DNA from: CAZHTF01 sp964535305
GTDB taxonomy: Bacteria; Planctomycetota; Phycisphaerae; UBA1845; Fen-1342
Direction: 5' to 3'
Length of the DNA stretch: 36,218 nucleotides
Assembly: GCA_964535305.1 (NCBI GenBank)
Contig: CAZHTF010000026.1
Span: 1-36,218 of the forward strand
Both the position numbers and the translations under genes were made by a program. Under the pieces are notes generated by a model. That model worked only from the letters and a program-made list of their open reading frames with translations, ran no database searches and was not told the DNA's origin. This document shows, piece by piece, positions 24,444 to 31,440 of this stretch. Position 1 is the first letter of the stretch. The number at the start of each line of letters is the position of its first letter.

Positions 24444-25364
24444 CTACGGGCAGGTGACCTGCCAATTCTGCAACAGGATGCCCAGGTCGGATTCGTCGGT
24501 ATCGCCGTCGCCGTCGGCGTCGCCACCCGGCCCGCTCTGCCAGCTTTGCAGAAGCAGGCCCAGGTCGCTTTCGTTCACGCTGCGATCGCCGTTCAGATCG
24601 CCGGGACAAGCCGCCGCCTGCGGCAAGGCGGCGATCGAACTAGTTGCGAACGGCAGCCGGCCGAGCAGCGGTCCGGCCAGCCCAGTCTGCGTATCGACGG
24701 CGTAAACGCGCCCGCCATCGGTTGCGATGTAGAGCGTGTTGGTTCCGTCCTTGGAGAAATCGGCGCCGCCCACGGCGCTCGCCGCAACGCCCAGGCCGGT
24801 GCCGATTCTCGTGCCGGCGCCGCTTGCGGTGTCGATCTGCAACAGCACGTTTGACGCGTTGTCAATGGCGTAGAGCGCGCCGGTCGTTGGGTGCAACGCC
24901 AACGCGGCGATTTCGGGCGTTGCCGCGTCCGTGATCGGACCGACTTCGGTAAAGACGCCCGTGAAGCTCACGGAGAACAGCGTGTCGGGGCGAGCATCCG
25001 GCGGGTCGAGCGCGACCCACAGAGCCGAGTTGTCGGCGTTCAGCGTCAGGCCGCCGACCGCGGTTGTTGTGAAGGGCAGCGCCGCGACGAGCGTCGACGC
25101 GCCGTCGACGAGCTGGTACAAGCCGTTGACGGTCGCGCCGGTGGTCACGATGTACCAGCCGTCGTTGTCGCTGGTCAGGTCCAGGCCGCGGACGAAATTG
25201 CCCGCGAGGGTCGCGACCACGGTTGTGGCCGCGCTGGGGACGGCCGTGTCAAATTGCACCAGTACGTCGGGGTCCGTGTTAATGTTGATCGCGACGTAAT
25301 CCGCCGCCATGGCGGCGTTGGCGAGCGTGCACGCGCACAGGATTCGAATCGCCTGATTTCGCAT
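24444..25364 (-). CDS. Secreted beta-propeller-like protein with dockerin-like EF-hand tail
   Basis: This 306-residue protein has a signal peptide (IRILCACTLANAAMAA). The middle ~220 residues are repetitive and beta-rich (LDLTSDNDGWYIVTT, LTLNADNSALWVAL, LALHPTTGALYAIDN), resembling a propeller of surface-layer or NHL type. The last ~55 residues have two calcium-loop segments, GDLNGDRSVNESDLGLLL and DADGDGDTDESDLGILL, the pattern of type I dockerin. No cohesin partner is seen. ATG 25362-25364 follows a GGGAGAG SD; an in-frame extension to 25511 has no signal sequence. The tail closely matches that of the protein at 29740-30414. Confidence 0.85.
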   Translation of the reverse strand: MRNQAIRILCACTLANAAMAADYVAININTDPDVLVQFDTAVPSAATTVVATLAGNFVRGLDLTSDNDGWYIVTTGATVNGLYQLVDGASTLVAALPFTTTAVGGLTLNADNSALWVALDPPDARPDTLFSVSFTGVFTEVGPITDAATPEIAALALHPTTGALYAIDNASNVLLQIDTASGAGTRIGTGLGVAASAVGGADFSKDGTNTLYIATDGGRVYAVDTQTGLAGPLLGRLPFATSSIAALPQAAACPGDLNGDRSVNESDLGLLLQSWQSGPGGDADGDGDTDESDLGILLQNWQVTCP

Positions 25365-25577
25365 GATGATCTCTCCCGCTCCCCGCGCAAACCGCGCCTC
25401 GAGCAAGCCGGCGGCGTCGGTCGCGACGACGTACTTGGAGCGTAACAGATTCAGCGAGGTCAACGCAATTCGATTCGCGACGCCCTTCCGCGTCCCGGGT
25501 TTGCTCGGCACTTCGTGCGTTCCGAAAACGGGCCGAGAGCCGGGACTCGCGTAAGCGGTACGCGGTTGAGAGACTCG

Positions 25578-26141
25578 TTACCTCTTCACGCCTTCTAGGC
25601 TGACAAAGAGGCGCACGTCGTCGCCGAGGGCTTCCTTGAGCGCGTCCATTCCGTGGTCGCTGCGTTTGATCGTGAAGACAGCCTCGACGCCGCCGCGCGT
25701 CTCGCCGCGCAGGCCGGTTCCGCGACCGGTCCAGTCGATCTTCACGGTGATCGGCTTGGTGACGCCGCGGAGTGTGAGTGAGCCGGTTACTTCGAGCTGG
25801 TTGTCGGCGAGTTTCTTGACCTTTTCGCTCTTGAACGTGATCTCCGGGAATTTCTCGACATCGAACAGCTCTGCGGAGCGCAGATGCTTGTCGCGGGCCT
25901 CGTTGTTGGTGTCGATGCTGGTGGCCTTGATGCTCACTTCGAACTTCGCGTCTTCGGGCTTGGCTGGGTCATAGTCGAACGAGCCTGAGAGGTCGTTGAA
26001 TCGGCCATAGGCGTAGCTCACATTCAAGTGCTTGATGCGGAAGACGACCGACGAATGAACCGCGTCGATCTCGAAGGACTCCGCCAGGCTGGTGAGCGGC
26101 GTGACGACGGTCAACAGTAGGACGGCGAACAAACGCTGCAT
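25578..26141 (-). CDS. YceI-family secreted protein
   Basis: This 187-residue protein has a signal peptide (LFAVLLLTVVTPLTSLAES). The YceI pattern follows: FEIDAVHSSVVFRIKHLNVSY at the mature start, FDYDPAKPEDAKFEVSI, a KHLRSAELFDVEKFPEITF segment, and VTGSLTLRGVTKPITV. YceI proteins are lipocalin-like carriers of polyisoprenoids in the periplasm. The start ATG 26139-26141 has a GGAG SD. An in-frame extension to 26327 overlaps the next gene and is not signal-like. Confidence 0.93.
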   Translation of the reverse strand: MQRLFAVLLLTVVTPLTSLAESFEIDAVHSSVVFRIKHLNVSYAYGRFNDLSGSFDYDPAKPEDAKFEVSIKATSIDTNNEARDKHLRSAELFDVEKFPEITFKSEKVKKLADNQLEVTGSLTLRGVTKPITVKIDWTGRGTGLRGETRGGVEAVFTIKRSDHGMDALKEALGDDVRLFVSLEGVKR

Positions 26142-26289
26142 GGCAACCTGCTCCTGAGTGGTTTTAAGATGGCCCGCACAGCGCGTGGGCGGGAGTCGCA
26201 GTGCTTCGCAATTGGGCGAAGGCCGGCCGGCCGTCACACGCGCGAAAAGAACACGCCCGGTCAAAGCAAACCCGCGGCCAGGCACAGCC

Positions 26290-26619
26290 TCAGCGCGGCA
26301 GTTGGTCGATCTTCGCGGCCAGGACAAAGTCGCTTTCGGTCAAGCCGTTGATCTTGTGCGTCCAGATTTTCACGCCGACCTTTCCCCAGGCCAGGTAGAG
26401 GTCGGGGTGGTGTCCCTGCGCTTCTGCCAGGTTGCCGACGTGGTTTACGAAGGTCAGCGCGGTCTTGAAGTCGGGAAACGTAAAGGTGCGCGCCAGGTGA
26501 TGCTCATCGACGACATCCCAATCGCGCACATGGCTGTGCAGTGACGCAAGCGGAGCACCGCTCAGGGCCGGCACGCCGCCGCGGCACGGGACGCATGTCT
26601 TTGATGCCAGGTCCGTCAT
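26290..26619 (-). CDS. 4a-hydroxytetrahydrobiopterin dehydratase (pterin carbinolamine dehydratase)
   Basis: This 109-residue enzyme matches the short PCD/DCoH family that dehydrates 4a-hydroxytetrahydrobiopterin. The active-site block AEAQGHHPDLYLAWGKV and the following THKINGLTESDF are present. The N-terminal 25 residues include a CVPCRGG segment common in this group. ATG 26617-26619 has SD GGAG at seven bases. It lies upstream of YceI on the same strand with a 148-base gap. No aromatic amino acid hydroxylase is visible, so its substrate source is unknown. Confidence 0.92.
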   Translation of the reverse strand: MTDLASKTCVPCRGGVPALSGAPLASLHSHVRDWDVVDEHHLARTFTFPDFKTALTFVNHVGNLAEAQGHHPDLYLAWGKVGVKIWTHKINGLTESDFVLAAKIDQLPR

Positions 26620-26796
26620 GTGGCACTCCGAGCCAGCGGGTTTCGAATTGCGCGGCAGACGCACGGGGCTGGCCGCACGGTCCGGGATTCTATCGCGAAG
26701 CGTGACGTCGTGCCGAAGCGGATTATGATGCCGTGGGGCGGGCGAGTCGCGCTCGCCGGGTGACGTCCGGTTTCATCCACTCACGGAGGCAGAACA

Positions 26797-27411
26797 ATGA
26801 CTCGAACGCTGATTGCGACGGCCGGGTTCATGGTGCTGATGAGCGCGCTGGCGCTCGGGCACGGTGACGAGATGAAGAACGCCAGGGAAATCAGCAAGGC
26901 CATGAGCGACGCGAAGCTGACGTTGAAGAGCGCGGCCGCGGCGGCCGAGACGGCCGCCAAGGGCAAGGCAGTCGCCGCGCACGCGATGATGGAAGCTGGC
27001 AAGCTGCAGGTGGTGGTGCACTGCCTGGTGGGTGAGAAGTGCATGTCGGTGATCGTCGCCGCCGACGGCAAGGCCGGGGCGCCTGCCGAGGCCAAGCCCG
27101 AATCGGAGAAACTGCTGCACGAGGGCGGCACGCCGGCCGAGATCGGCAAGCTGATGGACACGGCCAAAGCGACGCTTGCGAAGGCAATCGACGCGGCCGA
27201 GGCCAAGGTCAAGGGCGCGGCGCTGGCGGTGCACTCGGAAGTGGAAAAGGGCGCGCTGGAGTTCGAGGTTTTTTGCTTTGCGGGCGACAAGCTGCTCGAA
27301 GTGGACGTGGACGGCGCGGGCACCGTGACCGAGGTGGAAGAGCAGGTGCCGCACAAGCACGAAGACGGCAAGAAGGACGAAAAGACGGCGCCGGAAAAGA
27401 AGGCCGGCTAG
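26797..27411 (+). CDS. Secreted protein with a duplicated PepSY-like domain
   Basis: This 204-residue protein has a signal peptide to about residue 21 (FMVLMSALALGHG). Two 56-residue units follow, residues 38-93 and 122-177, which align without gaps at about 22 of 56 identities by eye. Each unit has an Ala-rich helix with KG near its end, an AxH step, EF/VV strands with a Cys (75-76 and 160), and a V-x-V strand. The second unit resembles PepSY modules, in which a helix precedes two strands. The C-terminal 25 residues are Lys/Glu-rich. SD GGAGG precedes ATG 26797. No family is certain. The conserved cysteines and histidines could bind metal. Confidence 0.78.
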   Translation: MTRTLIATAGFMVLMSALALGHGDEMKNAREISKAMSDAKLTLKSAAAAAETAAKGKAVAAHAMMEAGKLQVVVHCLVGEKCMSVIVAADGKAGAPAEAKPESEKLLHEGGTPAEIGKLMDTAKATLAKAIDAAEAKVKGAALAVHSEVEKGALEFEVFCFAGDKLLEVDVDGAGTVTEVEEQVPHKHEDGKKDEKTAPEKKAG

Positions 27412-27454
27412 TCCGCGGCGGGCCGCCGGCTGATTGAAACGAACAGTCGCCGGC

Positions 27455-28249
27455 TTACGGCTCCGCCGGCGCCCGGCGAATGAAACCCATTCGCACGCGA
27501 AAATGCGGTGGGCGCGTGGGATCCTGCCAATGACCTGCGGAGACCATGCGCCCGTCGGTGGTCTCGTAGTACAAGCGCCAGGCGTTGAAAAGTGGGGCGC
27601 GCGAGAAGCGATACCAGGCGGCGTGTCCGTCGATGAATCCCAGGTGCCCGCCGCCGCGATGCCTGTTGGTGATCGTGTCGTTGTTGGCCCAGCCGCTATC
27701 GCGCACGTATTCGAGATGGAGTTGCACGTCCTCTTCCATCAGCAGGGGCGGGAGAAACGTCTGGCTCGCGTTGCGCCAGTTGCGCGGCGTGGTGACTTTT
27801 TCCTCGTAGAGGGCGCGTTTCAGCATCGCCAGCGGCGCGCCGCTCATGACGCTGGGCATTGTGAAGCTGTAACGTTTGATCAGTGTCGAGAAATCCTCGG
27901 GAAACACTTCGTGGTTCGGGCAGAAGTAGATCCGCGCCTGTTCGCCGACATACGGGTAAAGCGTTCCCTTCTGCGGTGCGGAGGCGACGTGGTCTGAGAC
28001 GCCGATGACGTTGTTTCCCGGCCCCAGCCAGTCGCGCATGTAATCGAAGCCGCCGCCGGGCAGGTGCCCGTTCCACTCGGTTGAATAGGACCCGAAGCCG
28101 GTCGCGAGTTGCCGCAGATTTGAAAGGCAGACCTTTTCGCGCGCCTGCGTGCGCGCGGCTTGCAGTGCGGGCAGCAGGATCGAGATCAGCAGCGCGATGA
28201 TGGCGGCGACGACGAGCAATTCGATCAGCGTAAAGGCCCGCTTCTGCAT
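27455..28249 (-). CDS. Pseudopilin-like protein with H-x-DG motif (DUF1559-like)
   Basis: This 264-residue protein begins with a prepilin-type signal (KRAFTLIELLVVAAIIALL), a class III signal cleaved by prepilin peptidase before Phe. The C-terminal half has the planctomycete H-x-DG motif in HRGGGHLGFIDGHAAW. This large planctomycete family is exported through type II secretion or pilus-like machinery, and the specific role is not known. Three-base stops and the N-terminus are clear. It is divergent from the gene at 28456 and a paralog of the protein at 28961. Confidence 0.88.
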   Translation of the reverse strand: MQKRAFTLIELLVVAAIIALLISILLPALQAARTQAREKVCLSNLRQLATGFGSYSTEWNGHLPGGGFDYMRDWLGPGNNVIGVSDHVASAPQKGTLYPYVGEQARIYFCPNHEVFPEDFSTLIKRYSFTMPSVMSGAPLAMLKRALYEEKVTTPRNWRNASQTFLPPLLMEEDVQLHLEYVRDSGWANNDTITNRHRGGGHLGFIDGHAAWYRFSRAPLFNAWRLYYETTDGRMVSAGHWQDPTRPPHFRVRMGFIRRAPAEP

Positions 28250-28455
28250 GAACCCGGATCTCCGTTGCGCGAGAAGACGGCTCGTGGGACCGGATCGTAG
28301 GGCAGCGACACGGCAGAGCGAAGGGAAGTTTCATAAATCGATCAGGCAAGTCGAAGATCAGCTACAGCGCACGCTGAGCGACTTGACCTGATCGAAAATT
28401 CTCCTTGCCTCCGCGGTAGCACCCGGCTTTCATATACGCAGGAGTTATACCAGCC

Positions 28456-28821
28456 GTGCGGCGCTCGCGTTCACTCTTCATCCTGCTGACCTGGCTGTTC
28501 GCGGCCAGCGGTGGCATGCTGGCCACGCACCTCTCGGGTGCCGAAGGCGAAGCGCCGCTCTGCGCCGCTGCCTCCGTTTGCCACGCTCATCACGCTGAAG
28601 ACCGCGCACCCGCGGATCCAGTCCAGCCGCACGATCGTGACGAGTGCGGCACGTGCTTCGCGATCGCGGCGGCTGCGCAGAGCACGCTTTCGGCCCCAAT
28701 TGCGGTCGTCGCCGGGGCGAGCCCGCGCGTCGACCGCGCGGTTCATGTTGTTGTGACGTCGCTCGGCGTCTGCAAGTATTCCTCGGCCGCGCCGCGTGGT
28801 CCGCCTCACTCCGTCCGCTAG
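28456..28821 (+). CDS. Small Cys/His-rich exported protein
   Basis: This protein has 121 residues from GTG 28456-28458. A signal-like N-terminus (LFILLTWLFAASGGM) is followed by a Cys/His-rich segment: CHAHH, HDRDECGTCFAIAAAA with Cys64 and Cys67. The C-terminus ends PRGPP. The pattern is similar to small DUF2946-like metal-binding proteins, but the match is weak. An SD GGAG lies 11 bases upstream. It sits between two pseudopilin genes, one divergent and one downstream on the same strand. Confidence 0.65.
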   Translation: MRRSRSLFILLTWLFAASGGMLATHLSGAEGEAPLCAAASVCHAHHAEDRAPADPVQPHDRDECGTCFAIAAAAQSTLSAPIAVVAGASPRVDRAVHVVVTSLGVCKYSSAAPRGPPHSVR

Positions 28822-28830
28822 TTCTTCGGC

Positions 28831-28845
28831 CTAAAGCTCTGCGCG
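28831..28845 (+). repeat. 15-bp intergenic repeat, copy 2
   Basis: CTAAAGCTCTGCGCG is identical to the copy at 20331-20345. It lies nine bases after the stop of the Cys/His-rich gene. Confidence 0.4.
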
Positions 28846-28960
28846 GCGGTGCGCGCCTGATGCGCCCTCCGCGGTTTCGGCGCGTCCGTTTGCGGGCGCC
28901 CGGTACTCAACGCTCCGCGCGAGCCGAAACCAAGCGAAGCTGTTCGAGGGAGGACCGAAC

Positions 28961-29662
28961 GTGCGTAAGCGCGCTTTCACACTGATCGAATTGCTCATCG
29001 TCGTCGCCATCATCGCGCTGCTAATCTCGATCCTGCTGCCGTCACTATCGGTGGCGCGCGAGCAGGCCAAAACGGTTGTTTGCCTGGCGAACCTGCACAG
29101 CCTATCGACCGCTGTGCACATGTACGCCGATACCAATCGGGGCAAGTTGCCGACGCACGGATTCTCGCATGGCGGCTCCGGTGCGACGCCGGAGCGCTCG
29201 TGGGTTACGCAGATGCTGGGCGAATACGGGCATGCGCAGATTCTGCGTTGCCCGTCTGACCAGAGCGAGCATTTCCAGGTGCCGCTGCTGCCCGGAAATC
29301 AACTGCGGCAAACGAGCTATGCGAGCAACTACTTCATGAGCGCCAAGATCGGCGGCCGTGGTCCGTTCAATCGCTGGGAGAAGATTCCGAACCCGGCGAC
29401 CACGGTCTTCTGGGCGGAACTGGCGGAGTCCGGCCCGTTCGCCGCCGCGGATCACATCCACCCGGAGACGTGGTGGTCGAATCCGCGGCCGCTGGCGTCG
29501 CAGGAGCTGGCGCTGGATCGACATCGCGGGAAATCCAACTACGGCATGCTCGACGGTCACAGCCTGACGCTCAGATTTGAGGACACGTACAGGATTGACC
29601 CGGCGAGCAGCTTTCCGCCGACGTTTCTGAACAACAAGTATGACCCGGATGTGGCGCGCTAA
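28961..29662 (+). CDS. Second pseudopilin-like protein with H-x-DG motif
   Basis: This protein has 233 residues from a GTG start (28961) with SD GGGAGG at about eight bases. The N-terminus KRAFTLIELLIVVAIIALL is a prepilin signal. The C-terminal half has DRHRGKSNYGMLDGHS, the H-x-DG motif. It is a paralog of the minus-strand protein at 27455-28249, with a shorter middle region. The two proteins probably enter the same secretion or pseudopilus route. A 78-base gap separates it from the dockerin-tailed gene downstream. Confidence 0.9.
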   Translation: MRKRAFTLIELLIVVAIIALLISILLPSLSVAREQAKTVVCLANLHSLSTAVHMYADTNRGKLPTHGFSHGGSGATPERSWVTQMLGEYGHAQILRCPSDQSEHFQVPLLPGNQLRQTSYASNYFMSAKIGGRGPFNRWEKIPNPATTVFWAELAESGPFAAADHIHPETWWSNPRPLASQELALDRHRGKSNYGMLDGHSLTLRFEDTYRIDPASSFPPTFLNNKYDPDVAR

Positions 29663-29739
29663 GCGCCATCGGGTGGCTGGTCATTCAACACATGCGGCAA
29701 AATCGCATGCCATCAACAATAAAGGAAGCGAGGTTTTTT

Positions 29740-30414
29740 GTGGTTACTCGCGTTGTTTGTGCTTCGCTGGTCTGTGTCGTGCTTGGCGCTGCGAGCGCCA
29801 GCGCGCAGCCGCATGACGACATCTTGATCGGCCGCTCCGCGGCCCAGGCGCTGCGCGTCGGCGGGTTGCTGAGCTCGACGGATTTTGTGGTGCTGCCGCC
29901 CGGGCCGCTCGGCTGGGCCGACAACGATCCAGGCTTTGATGCGGTCAGCGTCGCGGACACCGCGGCGGATTTGTATCCCTTGCAGTCCGGCGCGGAGATT
30001 TACCTGGAGCTGGTCTCGACCGAGCCGGCGTTCCGCGCCATTTCGCCCGCGTTCGAGGTGCTGGATCAGCCCGGCGAGCGCGCGTACCTGGGCGATTCGG
30101 CGCTGCACACGCACCTGACCTGGAACATCTGGTCGGCTGATCCGCAGTTCGACCCGCAGAAAGTCGTGTGGCATCCGGTCTTTCGTCTGGTCGACCTGGG
30201 AACGACCGCCTACGCTAGCTCGCAGACATTCAGCATTCGCTTCGCGACGCGGCTGGCAGGCGATCTGGATCAGGACGGCGACGTCGACGAGAGCGACCTG
30301 GGCATCCTGCTGGGCGCGTGGCAGAGCGGCTCCGCCGGCGATGTCGACCTGGATGGCGACACCGATGAAGCAGATTTGGGCGCACTGCTCGCGAATTGGG
30401 GCGTGACGACGTAG
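29740..30414 (+). CDS. Secreted protein with dockerin-like EF-hand tail
   Basis: This protein has 224 residues from GTG 29740, chosen because GAGG lies six bases upstream and the protein then begins directly with a signal peptide (VCASLVCVVLGAASASAQP). The middle 140 residues have no recognised family; the start resembles secreted proteins with aromatic-rich strands. The C-terminus has two calcium loops, GDLDQDGDVDESDLGILL and DVDLDGDTDEADLGALL, each followed by a W (AWQSG, NWGV). This is dockerin-like and nearly the same as in the protein at 24444-25364. A start at 29692 would hide the signal peptide. Confidence 0.85.
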   Translation: MVTRVVCASLVCVVLGAASASAQPHDDILIGRSAAQALRVGGLLSSTDFVVLPPGPLGWADNDPGFDAVSVADTAADLYPLQSGAEIYLELVSTEPAFRAISPAFEVLDQPGERAYLGDSALHTHLTWNIWSADPQFDPQKVVWHPVFRLVDLGTTAYASSQTFSIRFATRLAGDLDQDGDVDESDLGILLGAWQSGSAGDVDLDGDTDEADLGALLANWGVTT

Positions 30415-30623
30415 CGCACGAATGAACGTAAGCGTGCTGCGCCCGAGGCAGCGAGGGGCGTTGATCCGCAGGCCGCGCTGGCGGTTTGTGGGTCGGCGTC
30501 CCTCGCGGATTTATGGCGCTTTCCGCGCTGGCGTTGAAGCGCCGCGCGCCGCGCAGCGCGAAATGCCCTGAATCATCGCCAATCGTGTCCACGCATACGC
30601 CGAGCTGCGGTACAGTGCAGCGC

Positions 30624-31397
30624 ATGAATACCTCGGAGCTGCGCGCGATTCTGGACTTTGCGGTGGAGTCTGCCCACGCGGCCGGAGCGCTGACACTCGG
30701 CTATTTCAACGTCGGCACGCCGCACGAACGCAAGTCTGACGAGTCGCCGGTCACAATTGCCGACCGCAACGCGGAGTTGCTGCTGCGCGAGCGGATCGAG
30801 CGTGCGTTTCCGACGCATGGCGTGCTGGGCGAAGAGCACGGCGAGCGGCGCGGCAGGGACCCGGCCCGCTGGATCCTCGACCCGATCGACGGGACGTTTT
30901 CGTTTATTCACGGCGTGCCGCTTTACAGCGTTCTGATCGGCTTTGAGTGGCGCGGCGAGGTGCTCGCGGGCGTGATTCATATGCCCGCGCTGCACGAGAC
31001 GGTCTACGCGGCCCGCGGGCTCGGCTGCTACTGCAACGGCCGGCGGGCGAGAGTCGCCGAGGTCGCGTCGCTTGAGCGCGCCACGCTGCTGACCGGGGGC
31101 GGCAAGATGTTCGACCGGACCGGCCGCGGCCAGGTCTTCGAACGGTTGCGAAAGGCTACCGGCAACCACCGCAGTTGGTGCGACGGCTACGCGTACGCGC
31201 TGGTGGCCACCGGCCGGGCGCATCTGGCGGTGGACGCGAGAATGAGCATTTGGGACTGTGCCGCGCTGCTGCCGTGCATGCTTGAAGCCGGCGGTACGTT
31301 CACGGACTGGCAGGGGCGCGTCACGCACGAAGCGAATGAAGCGCTCGCGACCACGCCCGGCCTGCTGCCCGATGTGCTGCGTCTGCTGCGCGAATAG
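30624..31397 (+). CDS. Inositol-monophosphatase-family phosphatase, possibly histidinol-phosphatase
   Basis: This 257-residue enzyme of the Mg2+-dependent IMPase family has GEEHG (69-73), the metal site WILDPIDGT with Asp86 and Asp89, and IWDCAALLP with Asp211. All metal ligands are present, so it should be active. Length and motif set are closest to HisN-type histidinol phosphatases or inositol phosphatases, and substrate cannot be decided. The start ATG 30624 gives the usual N-terminus. An in-frame ATG at 30486 is unlikely, being inside the intergenic region. It lies 43 bases upstream of the beta-helix gene. Confidence 0.92.
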   Translation: MNTSELRAILDFAVESAHAAGALTLGYFNVGTPHERKSDESPVTIADRNAELLLRERIERAFPTHGVLGEEHGERRGRDPARWILDPIDGTFSFIHGVPLYSVLIGFEWRGEVLAGVIHMPALHETVYAARGLGCYCNGRRARVAEVASLERATLLTGGGKMFDRTGRGQVFERLRKATGNHRSWCDGYAYALVATGRAHLAVDARMSIWDCAALLPCMLEAGGTFTDWQGRVTHEANEALATTPGLLPDVLRLLRE

Positions 31398-31440
31398 CGC
31401 GCCGCCGCGTCGATGAAGCGCACCGACTGGAGGCACGACC

